DNA of 8,373 bases from Planctomycetota bacterium (GTDB lineage: Bacteria > Planctomycetota > Brocadiia > SM23-32): contig JAUVVP010000058.1 in the NCBI GenBank assembly GCA_030604585.1, positions 1-8,373 of the forward strand. The letters are read 5' to 3'. A program made the translations under genes and the position numbers. Positions 1 through 4,961 of the stretch are shown here, piece after piece. Position 1 is the stretch's first letter. Each line of letters opens with the position of its first letter. The notes under the pieces were generated by a model. It searched no databases. It was not told the DNA's origin and saw nothing but the letters and a program-made list of their open reading frames with translations.

Positions 1-1
1 C

Positions 2-1501
2 GCGGAAGTAGAGGCGGCTTGCTCGAAACTCCAAACTCGAAACTCGAAACCGGGGACGCTGCGCGTCCTCGCATGGCGTCCCGGCGAGTCCACGGTCCTG
101 CTGCGCCGCCTGCTGCCCGACGCCGAGATCCGCTGCCTGGAGCTGCGGGGGCATCGCGGGGCGAACTGGTTCGACTGGTGCAAGAACCACAACGTGGCCC
201 TGGAGCAAGTGGACCTCGGCCCGGACTACGCGGAGCGCCCGCTCCTCTGGGAGAAGAAGAGCGGCAACCGGGGCTTCGACCTGGTGCTCATCGGCGGCGA
301 GATGCAGGACGAGTGCAGGCGCGTTGCAGCGGGCCTGCTCAGGCCCGGTGGCATCGTCCTCGTCAACCCGGCGGCCGACCGCCTGCAGATCGCAGACGAG
401 TTCGCCAAGGAGGAGCGCAAACTGCTCACGGAGTTCCGGGTTTCAAGTCCCGAGTTTCGGGCTGTTGACGCGAAACGCGAGACACAAGACTCAAAAGCGC
501 CGGCGAAGCCGGCCGTGACGGTGGTTCTGCTGAACTGGAAGCGCCCCGAGAACATCGGCCCGATCCTCGAATGCCTGGCCGGGCAGACCGTGCCGCTCCA
601 GGTCTTCATCTGGAACAACGGCCCCGCTCCCGCAGTGGCGGGACGGGGGCTACCGGCGGCCGAGCATCCCTTGGTGAAGCTGGCCGTCAGCTCCAGCCGG
701 AACCTGGGCTGCTTCCCGCGCTGGCAGCTCGCCACGCTGGCGGACACGGAGTTCGTCTGTTCCCTCGATGACGACCTGGCCCTGGCGGACGAGCGCGTGC
801 TGGATGACGCCATCGAGGCCTGCCGCGGCGACTGCCCGGAGGGCATCGTGGGCTTCTTCGGCTGGGAGCACGTGGACGGGCGTTCCTATCGGAACGCCAG
901 GCACATCAACGGCTCGAAGCAGAACCGGCGTGCCGACATCATCAAGGGTCGGTTCATGCTCTTCCGCCGCGAGCTGCTCCAGCGCGTGCCGCTTGGCGTT
1001 CCGAGTTCCGAGTTTGGAGTTTCGGGTTGGACGGACTCGAAACTCGAAACCCGAGACGCGAAACGGGAGCGCCCTGAGGCGCTCCTCTTCCGGTGCGACG
1101 ACATCTACCTGTCCCTCTGCATCGCCGGCGGCCGGTGGGGCCGCCACCTGGTGCCCGGCGCGCTCGGCAAGCGATGGAAGGAGCTGGGGCAGGACTCCCG
1201 CGCCCTGGCCTCCGACCCCGGCCACTACGGGCGCCGCGACCGCGCCATCAAGCGCGTGCGCGCCTGGCTCCGGGGTGATGATTCAACACGGAGACACCCC
1301 TCGACGCAGCTCGGGGTAAACTCCGAGCACGGAGGAAGATGTGAAGGCCATGGAGTCTGTATTGGTCTCGGCGCTCTTACTACTCTGCGAAGCAGCGCTT
1401 CGCTGCGAAGCACGAGCCGCGATCTCGGGGGGGATTCTTCGTCCTGGAGGATTGAACGATGGGTCCGAAGTGTAAAGTCTTGCCCGCCGTACAGCGGGTG
1501 A
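2..1501 (+). CDS. Methyltransferase-like / GT2 glycosyltransferase fusion, 5'-partial
   Basis: The frame is open to the left edge, so the true start lies outside; 499 residues are visible. Residues about 20-155 resemble the C-terminal half of a class I SAM methyltransferase: FDLVLIGGEMQDEC (about 92) followed by GLLRPGGIVLVNP fits the usual acidic-strand / 'LRPGG' pattern. Residues about 171-424 are a GT2 (GT-A fold) glycosyltransferase: AVTVVLLNWKRPENI, a SSSRNLG segment, the metal-binding acidic motif SLDDDLA (about 254) and CDDIYLSLCIAGG (about 365). Two heptamer-repeat blocks are translated in frame: one is the linker between the domains (residues about 144-165), the other lies within the GT2 domain just before CDDIY. 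The last 75 residues (from about 1276) look like read-through into repeat DNA and overlap the next gene. The GT2 call is firm. The methyltransferase call is moderate because the SAM-binding glycine motif is off the window. Donor and acceptor are unknown. Confidence 0.8.
   Translation, partial: AEVEAACSKLQTRNSKPGTLRVLAWRPGESTVLLRRLLPDAEIRCLELRGHRGANWFDWCKNHNVALEQVDLGPDYAERPLLWEKKSGNRGFDLVLIGGEMQDECRRVAAGLLRPGGIVLVNPAADRLQIADEFAKEERKLLTEFRVSSPEFRAVDAKRETQDSKAPAKPAVTVVLLNWKRPENIGPILECLAGQTVPLQVFIWNNGPAPAVAGRGLPAAEHPLVKLAVSSSRNLGCFPRWQLATLADTEFVCSLDDDLALADERVLDDAIEACRGDCPEGIVGFFGWEHVDGRSYRNARHINGSKQNRRADIIKGRFMLFRRELLQRVPLGVPSSEFGVSGWTDSKLETRDAKRERPEALLFRCDDIYLSLCIAGGRWGRHLVPGALGKRWKELGQDSRALASDPGHYGRRDRAIKRVRAWLRGDDSTRRHPSTQLGVNSEHGGRCEGHGVCIGLGALTTLRSSASLRSTSRDLGGDSSSWRIERWVRSVKSCPPYSG
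22..50 (+). repeat. Heptamer array (CTCGAAA)4
   Basis: Four 7-nt units: CTCGAAA, CTCCAAA, CTCGAAA, CTCGAAA. In the gene's frame this reads SKLQTRNSK. It is followed at 54-69 by a small hairpin with stem GGACGC / GCGTCC. Confidence 0.8.
430..495. repeat. Mirror heptamer array between the two domains of the fusion gene
   Basis: Four units (GGAGTTC, CGGGTTT, CAAGTCC, CGAGTTT), a 10-nt centre, then four inverted-type units (ACGCGAA, ACGCGAG, ACACAAG, ACTCAAA). It is 66 nt long, so it keeps frame, and it encodes the interdomain linker. Another hairpin (GCCGGC-GAA-GCCGGC) follows at about 500-514. Confidence 0.75.
1002..1064. repeat. Mirror heptamer array inside the GT2 domain
   Basis: Four units (CGAGTTC, CGAGTTT, GGAGTTT, CGGGTTG), a 5-nt centre (GACGG), then ACTCGAA twice, ACCCGAG and ACGCGAA. 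GAGTTTCG (1017-1024) pairs with CGAAACTC (1038-1045). Its reverse complement matches 5424-5448 at 24 of 25 bases. A further hairpin, GGAGCGCC-CTGA-GGCGCTCC (1066-1085), abuts it. Confidence 0.8.
1297..1321 (-). repeat. GTTTA-CCCGAGC element within an ACACGGAG-type repeat
   Basis: Reverse complement begins GTTTACCCCGAGCTG and ends GTCGAGGGG. It matches 4687-4711 at 22 of 25 bases and, more weakly, 3395-3419. It splits flanking ACACGGAGACAC (1286-1297) and GAGCACGGAGGAAG (1325-1338) sequences that would otherwise read as one repeat. Confidence 0.7.
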
Positions 1502-1668
1502 AAAATCTGAAGCTCGCGGTTCTCTGTGCCCTCTGTGTCTGCGTGTTGAGCCTGGCGGCCGGCGGCTGCCGGCTGGTGGGTGGGAAAGTGAAGGCCACGG
1601 TTGCTGGCCAGACGCTTGAGGCCGAGGCCGAGGAGGTCGAGATCGAGGCGCCGCCGGCGACTGAGTGA
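1459..1668 (+). CDS. Small predicted lipoprotein
   Basis: 69 residues, family not recognised. ATG 1459 has a strong Shine-Dalgarno GGAGG (1446-1450) 8 nt upstream, which supports a real gene although it overlaps the tail of the preceding frame. The N-terminus has basic residues (K4, K6, R13, K15, K18), a hydrophobic stretch (about 19-34) and then AAGGC, with Cys37 as the likely lipidated residue. The lipobox is imperfect, with Ala rather than Leu at -3. The mature part is about 33 residues, starts CRLVGGKVKATVAGQ and ends in an acidic Glu/Ala-rich tail. Residues about 8-14 come from a hairpin repeat (1483-1498), and the hydrophobic core comes from a CTCTGTG-type repeat (1516-1547). It may be an envelope accessory of the glycan operon; a spurious ORF cannot be excluded. 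Confidence 0.5.
   Translation: MGPKCKVLPAVQRVKNLKLAVLCALCVCVLSLAAGGCRLVGGKVKATVAGQTLEAEAEEVEIEAPPATE
1483..1498 (-). repeat. CCGTACGG hairpin copy, one mismatch
   Basis: CCCGCCGTACAGCGGG with the flanks CTTG before and TGAA after, which is the reverse orientation of the directional element. It lies within the lipoprotein leader. Confidence 0.7.
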
Positions 1669-1687
1669 GAACCGGGACCGGCATCTC

Positions 1688-1705
1688 GGCCGCCGTACGG
1701 CGGCC
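1688..1705. repeat. Perfect 18-bp palindrome of the CCGTACGG family
   Basis: GGCCGCCGTACGGCGGCC, self-complementary over all 18 bases, located between the lipoprotein and metallophosphoesterase genes. Confidence 0.8.
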
Positions 1706-1749
1706 AAGGCCGCAGGCGAGTGCCTGTAGCCGGTTTTCGCGGAGCGAGG

Positions 1750-2346
1750 ATGGGGAACCTGACGATCACCTGCTGCTCGGACCTGCACCGGGGGCCGCCG
1801 GGCCACCCGGCGACCGATGCCACGCCCGGCTGGGCCGAGGCCTGGTCCCGCATACGCGGGACGAAGCTGCGCCTGGGCGACATGGACGAGCTCTTGCAGT
1901 TCACAGCCGAGGAGATCGGCGCCTTGGCCGGCACGGACGTGGACGGCAATCACGACGAGGGCTCCTGCGGCCGGGCCGAGATGCGCATCGGCGACACGCT
2001 GTTCCTGCACGGGCACCGGTTCGACCATTGGACGCTGCGCCTGCTCGGCCCGGCGGTCTCGCGGCTGTTCCGAAAGGTGGAGGGCTGGTGGCCGGACGCG
2101 GACGTCAAAGCAACGGCCTGGCTCCAGAAGGCCCTGCGCGGCGGCCGCCACGGCTGGCGCGAGCACTACATCCGCAAGGCCGCGGGCTACGCCAGCAAGC
2201 GCGGGGCCCGGCAGGTCGTCTTCGGCCACCTCCACCAACGCTTCGAGGTCGTGGGCGAGGGCATCCGGGTCGTCTGCACCGGCTCTTGCGTCAACGGCCG
2301 CCTCGATTTCGTCCCGGTGCCGGTGGTGCCGAGCCCTGAAAGCTGA
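1750..2346 (+). CDS. Calcineurin-like metallophosphoesterase
   Basis: 198 residues with the full metallophosphoesterase signature in order: SDLH (D11, H13), GDMDE (D44), GNHDE (N67, H68, D69), HGH (87-89) and GHLH (H160, H162). These residues normally bind two metal ions and hydrolyse phosphomonoesters or pyrophosphates. The compact size and HGHRFD element recall LpxH-like and related single-domain enzymes, but the substrate cannot be assigned. The start is placed at ATG 1750 because GGAG (1741-1744) lies 5 nt upstream and the protein then begins just before motif I. A GTG at 1720 would add ten residues that look non-native. A GC hairpin (1846-1861) encodes SRIRGT between motifs I and II. The gene lies between a lipoprotein and a second phosphatase-fold gene, suggesting phosphate removal from a lipid- or sugar-linked intermediate (inference). 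Confidence 0.85.
   Translation: MGNLTITCCSDLHRGPPGHPATDATPGWAEAWSRIRGTKLRLGDMDELLQFTAEEIGALAGTDVDGNHDEGSCGRAEMRIGDTLFLHGHRFDHWTLRLLGPAVSRLFRKVEGWWPDADVKATAWLQKALRGGRHGWREHYIRKAAGYASKRGARQVVFGHLHQRFEVVGEGIRVVCTGSCVNGRLDFVPVPVVPSPES
1846..1861. repeat. Six-bp-stem hairpin with ATAC loop in the metallophosphoesterase gene
   Basis: TCCCGC-ATAC-GCGGGA, encoding part of SRIRGT between metal-binding motifs I and II. It has the same design as 2889-2904 and 5874-5889. Confidence 0.6.
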
Positions 2347-2363
2347 ATTGTGACGGCTGAAAT

Positions 2364-2417
2364 CCTGACACCTAACATTTACCCGCTTCTGGCGGGCCTA
2401 GCGCCTGACACCTGGTG
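2364..2417 (+). repeat. CCTGACA heptamers split by a TTTA-led hairpin
   Basis: CCTGACA, CCTAACA (2364-2377), then TTTACCCGC-TTCTG-GCGGG (2378-2396) with a short tail, then CCTGACA, CCTGGTG (2404-2417). It fills most of the spacer ahead of the AlkP-like gene. Confidence 0.75.
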
Positions 2418-2423
2418 TTTGCC

Positions 2424-3389
2424 ATGCGCGATCAACTGATACTGCTGCGCGAGACGGACTGGGACGCGCTGATCATCCTGGACGCCTGCCGTGCCGACTA
2501 CTTCCGCGACGTCTGCCGTTGGGTAGCCCCTTCAGGGCGAACCCCCTTCAGGGTGAACCCCGGCGCCTCGCCGGTAGCCCCAGGGGTCTCGCCGGTAGCC
2601 CCCGGCGTCTCGCCGGGGGTCGAGACGGTCCGCTCCCCGGGCAACTGCACGCCGGCCTGGATCGCGAAGGTGGGCCCCTTGCTTGCGCAGCGTCAGGTCC
2701 TCTACTTCAGCGCCAACCCCGTGGTGGACCGCGAGATCGCAAAGCGCGGGCTGGCCCTTCAGGGTGAATCCCTGGACATCGTGCCGCTCTGGGAGAGGCT
2801 TTGGAGTCGCCTGACGCACCTCAGCATCCCCTCCGTGCACCCTTGGGCGGCGGTAGGCGCCGTGCTCGGCCGGCTGGAGGATCTTGGACCCCGCGCATGC
2901 GGGGCCGTCGTGGTCCATCTCCTGCAGCCGCACTCGCCCTATATCGGCACCGTGCCCCTGGCCACGGGCCGATGGGGGCCGGACCGGACCGAGTTCGGGC
3001 GCGCCTGCCACGGCCTGGCCCGTCCCGACATCCTGGCGCGGGACGGCGCCCTGGATTGGAACACACTGCGCCGCGCCTACCGGGCAAACCTGGCGCTCGC
3101 CTGGCGCGCCGCCATGCACCTGGCAAGCCAGCTCACGGAACACGGCCGGAAGGTCGTCATCACGGCCGACCACGGCGAGCTGCTCGGCGAGGACGGCGGC
3201 AAGTTCGGCCACGAGGCGAACTGGCACCACCCGGAGCTCTACGAGGTCCCCTGGCTCGAACTGAAGGCTGAAGGCAGAAGGATGAAGTTTACCCGCCAGT
3301 CGTGTGGCGGGGCTGAAGAAGACGACGCAAGAACGAACAACGAACAACGAGCAACGAAGATGCTGGAGGCCCTGGGCTACCTGTCCTGA
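2424..3389 (+). CDS. Alkaline phosphatase/sulfatase-superfamily enzyme
   Basis: 321 residues. Motifs follow the AlkP-superfamily pattern: WDALIILDACRADYF (metal-binding D20), RSPGNCTPAW (T76 the likely nucleophile position), VVHLLQPHSPYIG (about 163-175), VITADHGELLGE (D249, H250) and FGHEANWHHPELYEVPWL (H263, H269). No signal peptide, so probably cytoplasmic. The ending LEALGYLS also looks native. The enzyme is expected to hydrolyse or transfer phosphate, sulfate or phosphoglycerol-like groups; which one is unknown. ATG 2424 is preferred over GTG 2415, although no good ribosome-binding site is seen and the upstream spacer is repeat DNA. At least four repeat blocks are translated in frame: residues about 36-65, about 111-117, about 155-160, and 281-313, the last lying between VPWLEL and MLEALGYLS. 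Confidence 0.8.
   Translation: MRDQLILLRETDWDALIILDACRADYFRDVCRWVAPSGRTPFRVNPGASPVAPGVSPVAPGVSPGVETVRSPGNCTPAWIAKVGPLLAQRQVLYFSANPVVDREIAKRGLALQGESLDIVPLWERLWSRLTHLSIPSVHPWAAVGAVLGRLEDLGPRACGAVVVHLLQPHSPYIGTVPLATGRWGPDRTEFGRACHGLARPDILARDGALDWNTLRRAYRANLALAWRAAMHLASQLTEHGRKVVITADHGELLGEDGGKFGHEANWHHPELYEVPWLELKAEGRRMKFTRQSCGGAEEDDARTNNEQRATKMLEALGYLS
2527..2625 (+). repeat. Tandem 16-mers and GTCTCGCCGGTAGCCC repeats in the AlkP-like gene
   Basis: Two tandem copies of CCCTTCAGGGYGAACC (2528-2559), followed by about 2.5 units of a repeat of about 21 nt with core TCTCGCCGGTAGCCC (2564-2619). The translation contains SPVAPGVSPVAPGVSPG. Another 16-mer copy, with one mismatch at its end, lies at 2755-2771. 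Confidence 0.8.
2889..2904. repeat. CCCCGC-GCAT-GCGGGG hairpin
   Basis: In frame in the AlkP-like gene, encoding part of PRACGA. The reverse complement of 2887-2906 matches 5872-5889 over 18 bases, so the same element occurs in the opposite orientation in the last GT2 gene. Confidence 0.7.
3260..3359 (+). repeat. Two heptamer arrays and a nested TTTA hairpin at the 3' end of the AlkP-like gene
   Basis: CTGAAGG units (3260-3287), then TTTACCCGCC (3288-3297) with GGCGGG at 3306-3311, then CTGAAGA, and finally four AACGAAC-type units (3332-3359: AACGAAC twice, AACGAGC, AACGAAG). All are translated in frame. Confidence 0.8.
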
Positions 3390-3394
3390 GCGCC

Positions 3395-3419
3395 GTTTAC
3401 CCTGAGCGAAGTCGAAGGG
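3395..3419 (+). repeat. GTTTA-CCCTGAGC element carrying the methyltransferase ribosome-binding site
   Basis: GTTTACCCTGAGCGAAG then TCGAAGGG. It belongs to the same family as 4687-4711, and its AAGGG end lies 7 nt before ATG 3427. Confidence 0.7.
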
Positions 3420-3426
3420 CCGAAGG

Positions 3427-4014
3427 ATGCCTGAGCTGGGCGAGATCTACACGGCCGACTACTTCCGCAGGCGCTTCGGCTATAGGGGGCCCTACCATCG
3501 CTTCACCGAGGCCATCCTGGAGGTCTTCGAGCCACAGTCGCTCGCCGACGTCGGTTGCGGCATGGGCTGGATCGTCGAGTACCTGATGCCGCGTCTGCCC
3601 GTCATCGGGATCGAGGGCAGCCCGGCGGCGATCGAGCAGATGAAGCCCCGCGTGCGCCGCCTCGTCCATCAGCACGACCTGCGCGGGCCCGCCATCCCGC
3701 AGATGGCGGACCACGAGCTGGTCGTCAGCATCGAGGTGGCCGAGCACATAGAGCCCGAGCACGCCGGGGCGTTCCTGGACTGGTGCACGCGGGGCCGGCG
3801 GCTGCTGCTGACGGCGGCCCCGCCAGGCCAGCGCGGCCGGCATCACGTCAACTGCCGCCCGCCCGAGTGGTGGGGCGCGCGGCTGGGAGAGCGTGGCTGG
3901 ATGCTCAGCAGCGCCCTAACGGCCGCCTGGGTCGCCGCCGCCCGCCGGCGCACCGGGGGCTGCGGATGGGTCCTGCGCAACGCCATGTTCTTCGAGCGAG
4001 GAACGGACACGTGA
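3427..4014 (+). CDS. Class I SAM-dependent methyltransferase
   Basis: 195 residues. Motif I LADVGCGMGWIVEYL (about 39-53) forms the SAM-binding glycine loop, GIEGS (61-65) gives the acidic residue of motif II, and HELVVSIEVAEHIEP (about 96-110) matches motif IV of the Methyltransf_11/23 group. The later segment HHVNCRPPEWWGARLGERGW resembles small methyltransferases found in polysaccharide and phage clusters. Most likely it O- or N-methylates a sugar or glycan end, but no acceptor can be read from sequence. ATG 3427 is preceded by AAGGG at 3415-3419, spacing 7, and that Shine-Dalgarno lies within a repeat copy (3395-3419). The stop overlaps the next start as GTGA (4011-4014), indicating translational coupling. 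No repeat block is seen within the coding region, unlike its neighbours. Confidence 0.87.
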   Translation: MPELGEIYTADYFRRRFGYRGPYHRFTEAILEVFEPQSLADVGCGMGWIVEYLMPRLPVIGIEGSPAAIEQMKPRVRRLVHQHDLRGPAIPQMADHELVVSIEVAEHIEPEHAGAFLDWCTRGRRLLLTAAPPGQRGRHHVNCRPPEWWGARLGERGWMLSSALTAAWVAAARRRTGGCGWVLRNAMFFERGTDT

Positions 4015-4961
4015 CCCGCAAACGCCTGACGGCCCTCATCCCCGTCCACAATGACGACTACACGCTCGACTTCTGCCTGCACTCCATCGTGGACCACTTC
4101 GACGAGATCATCGTCCTGGACGACTGCTCCACGGACCACACGCCGGACATCTGCCTCGACGTCGCTCAGCGACATCGCCACGTGCGCTACCTGCGCCACG
4201 AGGCTTGCCCGCCGTACGGCGGGCGAGCCCCGCCGTACGGCGGGGGCGGGCAGCAGCTCGGCTGGATCGAGTCGCGCACCCGGCTGATGAGCGAGACCGA
4301 TTCCGACTGGCTCTTCTTCCTCGACTCGGACGACGTGCTCTGCGAGTACAACGCGCACCTATTGAGGGAGATCGCCGAGGGCGACGCTCCCATTGTGCGC
4401 CTTCAACTCTGCGAGCTGTGGGGCGATCTCTGCCACACCACGGGACGCCTGCGCCACTACGACCGCTGCCATGTCTTCTACAACCGGGCCCGCCTGATGA
4501 ACGGCCTCTGGGGCGGCGGCAGCGCGGCCCGGCTCCAGGCCCGGGCCGGCATGCACCCGGTCAAAGGCCCGGGTCCGCTCTTCTTCCACATCAAGGGCGT
4601 CAAGCCCGACCGCCGCCTGGTCGAACGCGGGGCCATGCGGGCGTGGATGCGCGCCGGCCGCCCCGGTCGCCTGGAGGACTTCGCCGGTTTATCCCGAGCA
4701 GAGTCGAGGGGGTTCACCCTGAAGGGATTCACCCTGAAGGGCCTGGCCCAGATGACCCCGGAGGAGATCCACGCCCACGCCATGAAGATGCTCCTGCACA
4801 GCAAGCAGGACCGCATCCAGCGCTTCGACGGCAGCCCCATGCCGCCGAAGGTCATCCTGGACGCCCCGTACCGATTCGAGGTCGTCTACTGCGCGGGTGA
4901 CCCCGTTGACCGCCGCGACCACGGTTGGACACCCCTTTCGTGGATCCCCGATCATGCCTGA
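4011..4961 (+). CDS. GT2-family glycosyltransferase
   Basis: 316 residues from GTG 4011, which overlaps the preceding stop by 4 nt and has a GAGG about 10 nt upstream. The GT-A fold is clear: TALIPVHNDDYTLDFCLHSI (about 7-26), EIIVLDDCSTDHTPDI (32-47, nucleotide-binding Asp pair) and WLFFLDSDDVL (100-110, the DxD-type metal site). The C-terminal part (from about 150) is unrecognised but contains LFFHIKG and an AWMRAGRP helix. Two repeat blocks are in frame. Residues about 65-78 (CPPYGGRAPPYGG) come from two adjacent CCGTACGG palindromes. Residues about 226-244 (LSRAESRGFTLKGFTLKG) come from a GTTTA-type element plus a tandem 16-mer. It should transfer a sugar from a nucleotide donor in the cytoplasm. 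Donor unknown. Confidence 0.87.
   Translation: MTRKRLTALIPVHNDDYTLDFCLHSIVDHFDEIIVLDDCSTDHTPDICLDVAQRHRHVRYLRHEACPPYGGRAPPYGGGGQQLGWIESRTRLMSETDSDWLFFLDSDDVLCEYNAHLLREIAEGDAPIVRLQLCELWGDLCHTTGRLRHYDRCHVFYNRARLMNGLWGGGSAARLQARAGMHPVKGPGPLFFHIKGVKPDRRLVERGAMRAWMRAGRPGRLEDFAGLSRAESRGFTLKGFTLKGLAQMTPEEIHAHAMKMLLHSKQDRIQRFDGSPMPPKVILDAPYRFEVVYCAGDPVDRRDHGWTPLSWIPDHA
4207..4245. repeat. Two adjacent 18-bp CCGTACGG palindromes in the first GT2 gene
   Basis: GCCCGCCGTACGGCGGGC (4207-4224) and CCCCGCCGTACGGCGGGG (4228-4245), starting 21 bp apart. Each copy adds PPYGG in frame. Confidence 0.85.
4687..4741. repeat. GTTTA element plus inverted tandem 16-mers
   Basis: GTTTATCCCGAGCAGAG then TCGAGGGG (4687-4711), abutting GGTTCACCCTGAAGGG (4711-4726) and GATTCACCCTGAAGGG (4726-4741). 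The 16-mers are the reverse complement of those at 2528-2559. Translation includes FTLKGFTLKG. Confidence 0.8.

Noticed and set aside
1225..2238. Long minus-strand ORF opposite the lipoprotein and metallophosphoesterase
   Set aside because: It is a high-GC shadow: the plus strand carries complete metallophosphoesterase motifs, and the minus product is low-complexity Arg/Ala/Pro/Gly.
2532..3347. Minus-strand ORF opposite the AlkP-like gene
   Set aside because: Its LHPSAF-type and other segments come from translated repeats; the plus strand has the complete AlkP motif order.
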